Shown: positions 1 through 8,146 of the stretch, one piece after another | How the letters are laid out: every line of letters starts with the position of its first letter | Numbering within the stretch: position 1 is the stretch's first letter | NCBI GenBank assembly: GCA_946478975.1 | Contig: CAMLEO010000246.1 | Location: 1 to 10,967 of the forward strand | DNA length: 10,967 nucleotides | Source of the DNA: an uncultured Steroidobacter sp. | GTDB lineage: Bacteria > Pseudomonadota > Gammaproteobacteria > Steroidobacterales > Steroidobacteraceae | Direction of reading: 5' to 3' | The notes under the pieces: generated by a model | The model's database searches: none | What the model saw: only the letters and a program-made list of their open reading frames with translations | What the model was told of the DNA's origin: nothing | Made by a program: the position numbers and the translations under genes

Positions 1-1437
1 GTTCTCGCCCAGCGACTCGCCATGATCGGACACGTAGATCAGCATGCTGTCGAGGCGCGCCGAGGCGCTTTGTAACATCACAATCTGCCGGGCCAGCACG
101 TGGTCGGTGTACACCAGGCTGTTGTCGTAGGAATTGGTGATTTCCTGGGTCGAACAGTGCTGCAGCTGGTTGGAGCGGCACGCCGGCTGAAACTTTTCGA
201 ACGAGGCCGGATAGCGCTCGAAATATGCCGGGCCGTGGCTGCCTTTCTGGTGGAACACGATCACCGTGTCGCGGGTGATCTTTTCCAGGCGCGACGGCAG
301 ATCGGTGAGCATCACGTCATCGAAACAATTGCCAGCGCTGCAGTACTGCGGATCCTTGCTGTTGTTGTAATCGATGCTGGCCACTCGCGCGCACACGCCT
401 TTGCAGCCGGAGTTGTTGTCGCGCCATTCCAGGTCGAAGCCGGCCTTGGTCAACGAGTCGAGCAGGTTGGTGTAACGGCCGGCCTCGTCGACTTTGAACT
501 CGGTGCGCGGCAGGTGAGAAAACAGGCAGGGCACGGAAATCGCCGTCGAGGTGCCGCACGAAGCCGTGTTCTTGAAATAGGTTATGCCAGCGATGCGGCT
601 GAGCTCGGGATTGGTTTCGCGAGCATAGCCACCGAGCTGGAAGTTCGCGGCGCGAGCCGTTTCACCGATCACCAGGAACAACACCAGCGGCTTCGGTGCC
701 GCCGCGGCCGTGCGTTGCACTTTGCCGCCCGGATCGATCGATGGCACGCCGGATTTGCCTTTGGTATCCGCCAGCACCTGGGTCATGCTGATGACTTCCG
801 AAGACGGGCTGAGCGTAAAGCGCACCGGCTTGTGCTCGCGAAAGTACGTCGCGTAATTCGCCGAGCTGGCGAACACGCTGGCCACGGAGATCGCCAGGAT
901 GCCGAGGATCGACAGCGCGCGATGGCGCAGCTGACCTTTGTAAGGAGTGTTCGGGAACCGCACCCGCCACACCAGCACCGCCGGCACCAGGCCGAACACG
1001 GCAACGTGCAGCCACAACTCCGGATTCAGCAGCGCACTGACTTCGGCACTGTCTGTTTGTAGGACATTGCGCATCATGTCCTTGTTCATGATCACGCCGT
1101 ATTCGCTGCAGAAATACGACCCGAACGCCGCAATCAGGAACAGCAGGGTGGCGGCAATACGCATCAGCAGCCGCGACGGCCAGATCAACAGCAGGATGGC
1201 TTGCAAGCTCAACGTGAGCGCAAACAGCGTCACCAGGAACAGCACCGAGCCGGCGCTCGGATGCCACATGGCCTCGACCGTCATCCCCCAGAAGCGCGTG
1301 TTGTAAAACACCAGCCACAGCAAGGAGATGCCGAAAGCGAAAGCCGCATCGGAGCGGCAGGGAATGCCGGCGCTCCAGCGCTCGCGCAGGCGCGAGTACG
1401 GAGAGACCGAAGCGGCAGGCAGGGGTGAACTCAGCAT
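1..1437 (-). CDS. Phosphoethanolamine--lipid A transferase (EptA/MCR-type), C-terminus cut by window edge
   Basis: In characterised relatives this inner-membrane enzyme moves phosphoethanolamine from phosphatidylethanolamine to lipid A phosphates on the periplasmic side. Translation gives 479 residues before the left edge. About five membrane helices fall within roughly residues 30-185. The loop GVIMNKDMMRNVLQTD is typical of the family N-terminal domain. The alkaline-phosphatase-like domain follows, with IGETARA (zinc ligand Glu259), SCGTSTAISVPC (nucleophile Thr298, flanked by a Cys294/Cys304 pair as in MCR-1), GSHGP (His401) and DHGESLGEN (Asp471-His472). The Glu-to-Thr spacing of 39 equals that in MCR-1. 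The final zinc His lies beyond the window. The start at 1435-1437 is the first ATG; no good ribosome site precedes it, and the frame stays open back to a stop at 1537-1539, so an upstream non-ATG start is possible. The gene diverges from an ArnT-like gene. Symbol withheld because family members differ in acceptor. Confidence 0.93.
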   Translation of the reverse strand, partial: MLSSPLPAASVSPYSRLRERWSAGIPCRSDAAFAFGISLLWLVFYNTRFWGMTVEAMWHPSAGSVLFLVTLFALTLSLQAILLLIWPSRLLMRIAATLLFLIAAFGSYFCSEYGVIMNKDMMRNVLQTDSAEVSALLNPELWLHVAVFGLVPAVLVWRVRFPNTPYKGQLRHRALSILGILAISVASVFASSANYATYFREHKPVRFTLSPSSEVISMTQVLADTKGKSGVPSIDPGGKVQRTAAAAPKPLVLFLVIGETARAANFQLGGYARETNPELSRIAGITYFKNTASCGTSTAISVPCLFSHLPRTEFKVDEAGRYTNLLDSLTKAGFDLEWRDNNSGCKGVCARVASIDYNNSKDPQYCSAGNCFDDVMLTDLPSRLEKITRDTVIVFHQKGSHGPAYFERYPASFEKFQPACRSNQLQHCSTQEITNSYDNSLVYTDHVLARQIVMLQSASARLDSMLIYVSDHGESLGEN

Positions 1438-1589
1438 AGGCTGTTGGACGACATCTGCGGCGAATACCAATCGCTCGGCGTCCAAAATAAAACCCGGGCT
1501 TTCGCGGATGATCTTGCGGTGTTGCCGCGTCCAACCCTAATTCGGCCGCGAAAGGCATAATTCTGCTTCACGACGAGGTAGGCATTCGA
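1438..1589. promoter_or_regulatory. Divergent intergenic region between the phosphoethanolamine transferase and ArnT-like genes
   Basis: These 152 bp must hold the promoters, or part of them, for both divergent envelope genes. On the plus strand, CATAAT at 1556-1561 resembles a -10 box but has no convincing -35 at proper spacing. On the minus strand a T-rich run complementary to about 1483-1494 is the only AT-rich patch. I see no two-repeat site matching the PmrA-box consensus. The region is inferred to be regulatory from gene orientation; individual boxes are not proven. Confidence 0.45.
1575..1582 (+). promoter_or_regulatory. Ribosome binding site of the ArnT-like gene
   Basis: GAGGTAGG ends 7 bases before the ATG at 1590. 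It contains two partial Shine-Dalgarno matches (GAGG and AGG) and supports this start over internal ATGs. Confidence 0.6.
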
Positions 1590-3332
1590 ATGACGCAGAC
1601 GAGTTGGGCACGGGCGCTGTTTCGCAGCGGCAGCAATACTTCCCGCGATGTGCGACTCGACTACTTCTGGCTGCTCGGCTTGGCCCTGGTGCTGATCGCC
1701 ACCGGCATCGGCCTGCGCGATCCCTGGCCGGCGGACGAGCCGCGATTTGCCTTGATCGTGCGCGACATGGTCGCGAGCGGCGAATGGCTGCTGCCCCGAG
1801 TCGGCGGCGACGTGTACGCAGACAAGCCGCCGCTGTACTTCTGGTTGATGGGAGTCGCGTTACTTGCGACCGGCTCGCTGCGCATCGCGTTCCTGCTGCC
1901 GTCGTTGTTCAGCGGCCTGGCCTGCCTGGTGATGATTTATGACTTGGGCCGCCGCCTGTGGAATCGCGAGACCGGGCTCGCCGCGGCACTGGCGCTGCTG
2001 TTCACGATTCAATTTGTATGGCAGGTGCGGCAGGCGCAGATCGATGCGACGCTGCTGTTCTGGGTCGTGCTCAGTTTGTATGGATTGCTTCGCCACGTGC
2101 TGCTGGGGCCGGCGTGGCTTTGGTACGCCGTGGGCTGGGCCGCTGCAGGTTTCGGCGTCATCACCAAAGGCGTCGGCTTTCTGCCGCTGTTGATCCTGAT
2201 TCCGTTCGCGATCCTGCGCCAGGAGCGATGGTCGCCACGAACGCGCAATACCAGCGCTGCGATGTGGGCGATCGGCTTGCCGGCGTTTCTGCTCGCGGTC
2301 GCCACCTGGCTGGTGCCGATGCTGCTGGCGGCGAAGGCGGATCCGACCTTGGCCGCCTATCGCGACGAGATCCTGTTTCGTCAAACCGTCGATCGTTACG
2401 CCAGCGCGTGGCATCACCGCGAGCCGTTCTATTATTTCATCGTGCAGGTGATTCCCGGCCTGTGGCTGCCGCTGACGCTGCTGCTGCCGTGGCTCGTTCC
2501 ACAATGGCGCAAGGCCTGGCAGGAGCGCGACCTGCGCATCGCGCTGTTGCTGTCGTGGGTGGGGCTCGTCGTGCTGTTCTTCAGCTTCAGCACCGGCAAG
2601 CGCGGCGTTTATATATTGCCGGCCTTGCCTGCCGTCGCGTTGGCGAGCTCACCTTATTTGATCGAGCTGACACAGCGGCGCACCGTTCAGCGCGCTTTGT
2701 TTGTTTTGTCGGCGCTGATCGCGGCGGTGTGTCTGCTGGGATCGATCTTCGTGATCCTGCGGCCGGACCGGCGCAGCGCGATGCTGGCGGACTATGACAT
2801 CGACGTGTTCGGCCCGCTGCTGACGATCGGCATCCTCACCGCGCTCGTATGTTTGCTCGCGCGTCCGCGTCGTGCATTTATTGCCTGGGCGGGCGTTCTG
2901 ACCGCCGTACTAATGGTCATCAGCTTCTGGGTGAACCCGGCGATGAACACGCCTCGCTCCGGCGAGGCCTTCATCGATACGGTGGAAGCGCACGACGATC
3001 CGAACGCAGAGCTCGGCTTCGTCGCCTTCAAAGAGCAGTATTTGCTCAACATACATCGACCGATCGTGCATTTCGGCCACGCACGTTGGCGCGAGCCGGA
3101 GCAGGAAGCTGCGGACGCTGCATTGTGGCTGAGCGGTTCCGAGCAGCGTCAGCTGGTCGTTAGCGACAACATCCGGCGGATGTGCTTTCCCGATGCGAGC
3201 GCGGAATCGCTCGGCTCGGCGAATCGCTCCGACTGGTACATCGTGCGCGGTAAGGCGAAGGAAGATTGCGTCGCTCGCGGCAAGGCGGCGGCGGTTTATC
3301 ACTACGCGCCGCCGCCCCGAGCGGCTGACTAG
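1590..3332 (+). CDS. ArnT-like membrane glycosyltransferase (GT83/PMT superfamily)
   Basis: This 580-residue polytopic inner-membrane protein has the features of lipid-linked sugar transferases such as ArnT, which moves 4-amino-4-deoxy-L-arabinose from undecaprenyl phosphate to lipid A (ArnT is about 550 residues). After a short cytoplasmic N-terminus, helix 1 covers about residues 25-42. The first periplasmic loop carries PWPADEPRFA, with Asp49-Glu50 at the position of the catalytic acidic residue. It is followed by GEWLLPR and YADKPPLYFWL, matching the EKP motif of ArnT (Asp78-Lys79 here). Many more hydrophobic helices follow to about residue 450, including FSTGKRGVYILPALP. A soluble C-terminal domain fills about 465-580. 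The donor sugar is uncertain: no arnBCAD genes lie in the window, and GT83 members use varied donors and acceptors. Its divergent neighbour, a lipid A phosphoethanolamine transferase, supports an outer-membrane lipid role. The stop codon overlaps that of the convergent sodC. Confidence 0.85.
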   Translation: MTQTSWARALFRSGSNTSRDVRLDYFWLLGLALVLIATGIGLRDPWPADEPRFALIVRDMVASGEWLLPRVGGDVYADKPPLYFWLMGVALLATGSLRIAFLLPSLFSGLACLVMIYDLGRRLWNRETGLAAALALLFTIQFVWQVRQAQIDATLLFWVVLSLYGLLRHVLLGPAWLWYAVGWAAAGFGVITKGVGFLPLLILIPFAILRQERWSPRTRNTSAAMWAIGLPAFLLAVATWLVPMLLAAKADPTLAAYRDEILFRQTVDRYASAWHHREPFYYFIVQVIPGLWLPLTLLLPWLVPQWRKAWQERDLRIALLLSWVGLVVLFFSFSTGKRGVYILPALPAVALASSPYLIELTQRRTVQRALFVLSALIAAVCLLGSIFVILRPDRRSAMLADYDIDVFGPLLTIGILTALVCLLARPRRAFIAWAGVLTAVLMVISFWVNPAMNTPRSGEAFIDTVEAHDDPNAELGFVAFKEQYLLNIHRPIVHFGHARWREPEQEAADAALWLSGSEQRQLVVSDNIRRMCFPDASAESLGSANRSDWYIVRGKAKEDCVARGKAAAVYHYAPPPRAAD

Positions 3333-3985
3333 TTCGTCTGCACCGCCACGACACCGCAGGCAATACGATCGCCTGAATTGCCGGAAGGCTGCGTCTGGTA
3401 GTCATCGGGCTTGGCGTGCATGACCAGCGCTTTGCCCAGCACATCGTTCGGCTGACCGGTGTGCAACGAGACATCGGGATTCTCGATGCTCACCTCGGCC
3501 ACGCCTTGCGCATCGGATTTCACATTGGGCATGTCGCCGGCGTGATGCGGCTGAGCCCGCGGATTGCCGTGCTGCTGGCTGCTGGGATTGAAATGAGCGC
3601 CGGCGCTGGTCGCATCGGGCGCGCTGCAATCGCCTTTCTCGTGGAAATGAAATCCGAACTCGCTGTCGGGCTTCAGGCCTTGCACCATGCCTGAAATGCG
3701 CACTCCGGTGCCCGCGGCAGAAACTCTCAAGCCGCCATTCGCTGTGTTTCCTTTGGTCGCCGCCAACTGCACGGTCGCTTGCGCCGTCGTCTCGCCCATT
3801 GCGCTGCTGCCCGCCGCGGTTTCCGATTGAGTGGCCGTTGCAACGGTGGGGCTGTCACCTGTGGGCGCCGGTGCCTCACTCGCTGGCGATCCGGCCGGCG
3901 CGACCGCGGCGTCATCTTTTCTACCACAGCCCGCGGCAATCGATGCGATGAACAGCGTGAGCGCGACCCAGCGGATTTGTTTCAT
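3329..3985 (-). CDS. sodC: Periplasmic Cu/Zn superoxide dismutase, lipoprotein
   Basis: This enzyme dismutates superoxide in the periplasm. The 218-residue product starts MKQIRW and has a lipoprotein signal with a lipobox-like IAAGC, placing the lipidated Cys at 20. A flexible Ala/Pro/Ser/Thr-rich, cysteine-free linker follows (about 24-66), then the catalytic beta-barrel. Copper ligands are in GFHFHEKGDC (His113, His115) and VMHAKPDDY (His190). His131 in AGAHFNP is the bridging ligand. Zinc ligands are His139, His148 and Asp151 in HHAGDMPN. Cys120 and Cys210 (GDRIACGVV) form the family disulfide. All expected active-site residues are present. A longer in-frame ATG at 4004-4006 is disfavoured, since a strong GAGGAG lies 6 bases before the ATG at 3983-3985 and inside that extension. 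The gene diverges from the TonB receptor and converges tail to tail with the ArnT-like gene, with overlapping stops. Confidence 0.96.
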   Translation of the reverse strand: MKQIRWVALTLFIASIAAGCGRKDDAAVAPAGSPASEAPAPTGDSPTVATATQSETAAGSSAMGETTAQATVQLAATKGNTANGGLRVSAAGTGVRISGMVQGLKPDSEFGFHFHEKGDCSAPDATSAGAHFNPSSQQHGNPRAQPHHAGDMPNVKSDAQGVAEVSIENPDVSLHTGQPNDVLGKALVMHAKPDDYQTQPSGNSGDRIACGVVAVQTN

Positions 3986-4165
3986 TCGAAGCTCCTCGTG
4001 GCTCAACGTGAAAACGTCGAGGTGACTAAACGTAAATAAAGCAATGAACGCCTGCCCGCGTTCCGACTTGTAACCTCGCGTTCACTTCATTGTCATCGAG
4101 TCTTCATGCCCTCGGATGAGCATGCGCGGCCGTATTTTCCGCAATACATTCAGCAGTCGCTCACT
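3986..4165. promoter_or_regulatory. Divergent region between sodC and the TonB-dependent receptor
   Basis: This 180-bp region must supply promoters for both divergent genes. It includes an AT-rich patch (about 4026-4046) unlike the GC-rich surroundings. On the plus strand TTGTAA (4068-4073) and TGTCAT (4091-4096) are 17 bases apart and each match 4 of 6 consensus positions for -35 and -10. If real, transcription would start near 4103, which fits a receptor start at 4166 better than one at 4106. No Fur-box-like repeat is visible. The promoter is a weak candidate only. Confidence 0.35.
3992..3997 (-). promoter_or_regulatory. Ribosome binding site deciding the sodC start
   Basis: Reads GAGGAG on the minus strand, 6 bases before the ATG at 3985. 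It selects the MKQIRW start over the ATG 21 bases further upstream. Confidence 0.8.
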
Positions 4166-6658
4166 ATGTCCACACTTCGTCACGCGATTCGTTCGCAACT
4201 CGCTCCGGTCGTCCTGACGCTGCCGTTGGTCGCGATCGGCACAGTGCACGCGCACGACGCAGATGGCCCGGCCGCGAAAGATATCGAGACGGTGATCGTC
4301 ACCGGTCGCGCCGGTGTGGAAGAAATACGCAAGGTCGAAGTGAGCTACGCGATCACGACCATCGGCGAAGAGTCGCTGCGCATGGATGCTCCGCTCGGTG
4401 TCGCGGACGCGCTCGGCTCGGTGCCGGGATTCTGGGTGGAATCTTCCGGCGGCGAGGCGAGCGCAAACATTCGTGCGCGCGGCATTCCGGAGGAAGGCTT
4501 TTCCACCGTCGGCATGCTCGAAGACGGGCTGCCGATTCAGCACGACCCGGGGCTGGGCTGGTTGAACGCGGATCAATCGTTTCGCATGGATGACACGGTC
4601 GATCGCATCGAAGTGGTCCGCGGCGGTCCGGCGTCGATGTTTTCTTCCAACGCGCCGGGCGGCGTCGTGAACTTCATCACTCGCAAGCCCGGCGATGTTG
4701 CAGGCGGCGACATCAAGGTCGAGAGCAGCGATTACGGTTTGAGGCGCGTGGATGGCTGGTACAGCTTGCCGATCGGCGACTGGCGCCTCGGCTTCGGCGG
4801 CTTTTATCGTGAAGACGATGGCGTGCGCGATCCGGGTTACACGGCGAACAAAGGCGGGCAGGCACGATTTGCAGTGGCCCGTTCGTGGTCGGGCGGCTCG
4901 GTCGACTTCAACATCAAGCGCATCGACGACAGCGTGATTTTCTACACCGGCCTGCCGCTGACGCGCGACAGCGATGGCGACATCGTCGGCGTGCCCGGCA
5001 TCGACGAACATTCCGGCACGCTGTCGGGGCCCGAGACCCGGCGCGTCACTCTGCGCAACGCGAACGGCACGTTCCCGCTCGACATCGATCGCGGCACTGA
5101 CGTGGAGCTCACGCAGTACACGTTGAAATTCGAGTTCGAGCTGCCCGGCGATTGGCGCATCACCAACGGCACGCGTTACCGCGACTCGGACAGCTCGCGC
5201 ATCGGTCTGTTCCCGAACACGCCGGTGACCGGCCAGTCGCGTCTCGATTCAATGCGTGCAGCGGCGCTCGCTGCCGTGCCCGGCGCGACCAACGTGCAGC
5301 TTCGCTATGTGACTTCGCCGAATCAGGTGTTCGACACCGTCGCGCAGAACGGCAATGGTTTGATCAGCGACGGCTCGCTGCGCCAGGTGCGCGTGCCGCT
5401 GCAAGAGTTGATCAATGACTTTCGTTTGATGGGCAATCTCGACATCGCGGGTCAGCGGCATGACGTTGCTGTCGGTTTGTATCTGGCGCAGGCGGACGAG
5501 GCATTCCAGCGCTACTCCGCGAACTCGCTCATCGATGTGCGCGATCGGGCGCGACTGCTCAATGTCGTAGCCGTCGATGCGGCCGGCAATCCGCTCGCTA
5601 CGATCACGGAGAATGGCATCACGCGTTACGGCTCGGAGTTCGCCAACGGCGACGGCGATTCGTTCACGCAGGCGCTGTATCTGTCGGATGAGTGGCACGT
5701 GACCGATCAGTGGCGCATCGATCTCGGTGCGCGTTATGAGAAGGTGGAAGTCGACGGCAAGGTCGAGCGCTCGGCGAGTCGCAACCTGGGCCGCCCCGGC
5801 ATCGCCGACGACAACGTGCTCGCCGGCACCGGTGTGTTCGACCGCTTCGACACCGACTACGATCATTTCGGCTGGACGACGGGCGTGAACTGGCAGTTCG
5901 TCGACAACGCCGGCGTGTTCGCTCGTTACACCTCGACGTTCCGTTTGCCGAGCGTCGGCGACTACATCACCAACGCGAGCGCGACGCCGGTGATTCGCAC
6001 CATGGATTTCATCGAAGCCGGCTTCAAGTTCGCGAACGAGCGCTGGTCGTTGTATGCGACCGCGTTCCAGACCAACTACGACAAGTTCCGCTTCGGCGAT
6101 CGTCGCTTCAATTCCGCTACCGGATCGTACGAAGACGTCAGCGTGTTCACCGATACGAAGACGGTCGGCCTGGAGCTCGAAGGCAGCGTGAACGCGACTC
6201 GCTGGCTGGAAGTGGGCTACAGCGCGACATGGCAGAACGCCGAGTTCGGCAAGTTCGTGCAGAACGTGCAGGTGGGCAGCACGCTGCAGACCTTCGACTT
6301 CACCGGCAACCAGCTGCTGCGCGTGCCGGAATTCAGCGCTCGCGTGACGCCGGCGATCAAGCTCGGCGAGGCGGTGAGGTTCGAAGTCGATTATCAGTAC
6401 TTCGGCGATCGTTATTCCGACGCTGCGAATTTGTTGAAGCTGCCCGCTTACGATGTGCTGAGCGCGAACCTTCGCTGGTCGCCGGTCGAGCGGCTCACGT
6501 TGTATGTCCGCGGCGAGAACTTGTTGAATGAAGTGGGCCTGACCGAAGGCAACCCGCGCGCCGGCTCGTTCGTCAGCGGTGAAGTGGGCTCGCCGTTCTT
6601 CGTCGGCCGCCCGATCTACGGCCGGAATTTCCGCTTCTCGGCATTGTGGGATTTCTGA
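4166..6658 (+). CDS. TonB-dependent outer-membrane receptor
   Basis: An 830-residue outer-membrane transporter that would use TonB/ExbBD energy to import a ligand. From the chosen start, residues 1-29 form a Sec signal ending VHA, a good signal peptidase I site. A TonB-box-like DIETVIVTG lies at about 39-47. The plug domain (about 50-175) carries ESSGGEASANIRARGI, MLEDGLPIQ and the conserved DRIEVVRGG and GGVVNFITRKPG segments. The rest has the alternating pattern of a 22-strand barrel and ends in Phe (FRFSALWDF), the usual barrel-assembly signal. An upstream in-frame ATG at 4106 would add 20 residues (MPSDEHARP...) before the signal; neither start has a strong ribosome site, and 4166 is preferred because it gives a normal-length signal peptide. 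The ligand cannot be told from sequence. No Fur-like site was seen, so a siderophore is not specially favoured. The next gene begins 3 bp after the stop, indicating co-transcription. Confidence 0.93.
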   Translation: MSTLRHAIRSQLAPVVLTLPLVAIGTVHAHDADGPAAKDIETVIVTGRAGVEEIRKVEVSYAITTIGEESLRMDAPLGVADALGSVPGFWVESSGGEASANIRARGIPEEGFSTVGMLEDGLPIQHDPGLGWLNADQSFRMDDTVDRIEVVRGGPASMFSSNAPGGVVNFITRKPGDVAGGDIKVESSDYGLRRVDGWYSLPIGDWRLGFGGFYREDDGVRDPGYTANKGGQARFAVARSWSGGSVDFNIKRIDDSVIFYTGLPLTRDSDGDIVGVPGIDEHSGTLSGPETRRVTLRNANGTFPLDIDRGTDVELTQYTLKFEFELPGDWRITNGTRYRDSDSSRIGLFPNTPVTGQSRLDSMRAAALAAVPGATNVQLRYVTSPNQVFDTVAQNGNGLISDGSLRQVRVPLQELINDFRLMGNLDIAGQRHDVAVGLYLAQADEAFQRYSANSLIDVRDRARLLNVVAVDAAGNPLATITENGITRYGSEFANGDGDSFTQALYLSDEWHVTDQWRIDLGARYEKVEVDGKVERSASRNLGRPGIADDNVLAGTGVFDRFDTDYDHFGWTTGVNWQFVDNAGVFARYTSTFRLPSVGDYITNASATPVIRTMDFIEAGFKFANERWSLYATAFQTNYDKFRFGDRRFNSATGSYEDVSVFTDTKTVGLELEGSVNATRWLEVGYSATWQNAEFGKFVQNVQVGSTLQTFDFTGNQLLRVPEFSARVTPAIKLGEAVRFEVDYQYFGDRYSDAANLLKLPAYDVLSANLRWSPVERLTLYVRGENLLNEVGLTEGNPRAGSFVSGEVGSPFFVGRPIYGRNFRFSALWDF

Positions 6659-6661
6659 GGC

Positions 6662-8146
6662 ATGCGCCTGCTATCTCTCATCGCAACGCTGCTACTTGCC
6701 GCTTCGGCGGCCAGCGCCACCGAGCGCGCACCCGATGTCACTTTGCGTGACACGATCTCGGACTCCGCGTTTCGCACGTATCGTTTGTTGCCGTTCGATG
6801 TTCCGGAAGGCGTAAAGGCGCTCGAAGTTCGCTTCGATTACACGGGGCGCGAGGCGCGGACGACGATCGATGTGGGGTTGCTCGGGCCGGGAGAAACGTT
6901 CGAGCAGGCTTTCCGCGGCTGGAGCGGAGGAAACAAACGTTCGTTCATCGTCTCGAAGGCCGATGCGACGCCGTCGTATCTGGCCGGCCCGGTGACGCCG
7001 GGGAAGTGGCAGCTCCTGCTCGGCGTGCCAAACATCCGCAAGGGCCAGACTTCGCAGTTCACCGCGGAAGTTTATTTTCAGCGCGACGGCGCCACTGAGC
7101 TGCCGACGCAGTCCAAGCCGCTGCGAGCGGAAGCGGGTTGGTACCGGGGCGATCTTCACATGCACAGTGGCCACAGCGACGGCTCGTGCGCGACCAAGAG
7201 CGGCGAGCAGCGGGCGCCGTGCCCGTTGTTTCTAACCTTAAATGCGGCTGCCGACCGCGGCCTCGATTTCGTCGTCTTCACCGACCACAACACCAACTCG
7301 CACGTGCGCGAGCTGACGGCGTTGCAGCCGTACTTCGATCGTCTGTTGCTGATCCCGGGCATGGAGATGACGACGTTCCAAGGTCACGCCAACGCGTTCA
7401 ACCTGCGCGAGCCGGTGGATTTTCGCGTCGGCAGCGCGACGGTGCCTGACTGGAACACTCTGCTCAAGCAGGCGGCGAGCAAAGGCGCAATCGTTTCAAT
7501 CAATCATCCTCGCGTGCCGACCGGCGAAGCCTGCATGGGCTGCGGCTGGTCGCCGGATCAAGCAGTGGATATGTCGCTGGTGCAGGGTGTGGAGGTCGTG
7601 AATGGCACCGACGTGGAAAGCCCCACGGCCGGCCTGCCGTTCTGGGAAGAGCAGTTGAAACAAGGCCGGCACTTGACCGCGATCGGCGGCAGCGACACGC
7701 ACGATGTGACTTCGACAGCGACCACTCAACCGCCGCAAGGGCACATCGGCGTGCCGACGACGGTGGTCTACGCGCGCGAGCTGAGTGCTGAAGGGATCAT
7801 CGCTGGCATTCGCGCTGGAAACGTTTTCGTGGACACCGCTGGTACGCGCGATCGAATGCTCGAATTCAGCGCGCGTCAGGCGGGCAAGCAAGCGAGCATG
7901 GGTGAAGTATTGCCGCTCTCAGGCCGGCGCAATGTGACTTTCAGTGTGCGCGTGGCGCAGCTCGCCGGTGGAACGATCGAGATCATTCGCGATGGCGCGG
8001 TGACCCGACGCGTGCCGGTGACCGATTTGGATCATTCGCTGACGTTGGAAGAAACATTCGACAACGAGCACCACTGGGTGCGAGTGAATGTGCGCGATTC
8101 GCAAGGCAAGCTGGCGCTGATCGGCAATCCGGTCTATCTCGAATAG
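6662..8146 (+). CDS. Exported CehA/McbA-family metallohydrolase (PHP domain)
   Basis: A 494-residue secreted hydrolase. Residues 1-19 are a signal peptide ending SASA before TERAPD. Residues about 20-155 look like an all-beta accessory domain. The PHP metal-dependent hydrolase core runs from about 160 to 390, with metal-site motifs GDLHMHSGHSDG (His166, His168), FTDHN (Asp208-His209), GMEMT (Glu235), GHANAF (His242), INHP (His282) and GGSDTHD (Asp345, His347). Residues about 395-494 form a second beta-rich domain. CehA and McbA, the namesakes, hydrolyse the carbamate carbaryl; most members have no known substrate and none is assigned here. Four cysteines sit around the catalytic core (Cys176, Cys187, Cys291, Cys294 in CMGCG), unusual for a periplasmic protein unless disulfide-bonded or metal-binding. 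The start lies 3 bp after the TonB receptor stop (TGAGGCATG), so translation is probably coupled. Context suggests it acts on what the receptor imports; this is inference. Confidence 0.88.
   Translation: MRLLSLIATLLLAASAASATERAPDVTLRDTISDSAFRTYRLLPFDVPEGVKALEVRFDYTGREARTTIDVGLLGPGETFEQAFRGWSGGNKRSFIVSKADATPSYLAGPVTPGKWQLLLGVPNIRKGQTSQFTAEVYFQRDGATELPTQSKPLRAEAGWYRGDLHMHSGHSDGSCATKSGEQRAPCPLFLTLNAAADRGLDFVVFTDHNTNSHVRELTALQPYFDRLLLIPGMEMTTFQGHANAFNLREPVDFRVGSATVPDWNTLLKQAASKGAIVSINHPRVPTGEACMGCGWSPDQAVDMSLVQGVEVVNGTDVESPTAGLPFWEEQLKQGRHLTAIGGSDTHDVTSTATTQPPQGHIGVPTTVVYARELSAEGIIAGIRAGNVFVDTAGTRDRMLEFSARQAGKQASMGEVLPLSGRRNVTFSVRVAQLAGGTIEIIRDGAVTRRVPVTDLDHSLTLEETFDNEHHWVRVNVRDSQGKLALIGNPVYLE

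Noticed and set aside
100..1062. 320-residue plus-strand open frame
   Set aside because: It is antisense to the phosphoethanolamine transferase, whose catalytic motifs are clear on the minus strand. The product is low-complexity, rich in Arg, Ala and His, as expected of a GC-rich shadow.
662..1558. 298-residue minus-strand open frame
   Set aside because: It is the wrong frame of the same strand as the transferase gene. The membrane helices and GETAR motif are found only in the frame starting at 1437.
1556..1561. CATAAT as the -10 box of an ArnT-like promoter
   Set aside because: No -35-like hexamer lies 16-18 bases upstream; the nearest TTGCCG (1522) is 28 bases away.
1958..2797. 279-residue plus-strand open frame inside the ArnT-like gene
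   Set aside because: It is an Ala/Arg-rich out-of-frame shadow; the main frame has clear family motifs and membrane helices.
4106..4165. N-terminal extension of the TonB receptor from ATG 4106
   Set aside because: The extra 20 residues are hydrophilic and precede an otherwise normal signal peptide. They lack a strong ribosome site, though this start cannot be fully excluded.
4082..5011. 309-residue minus-strand open frame
   Set aside because: It is antisense to the plug region of the TonB receptor and has no recognisable motif.
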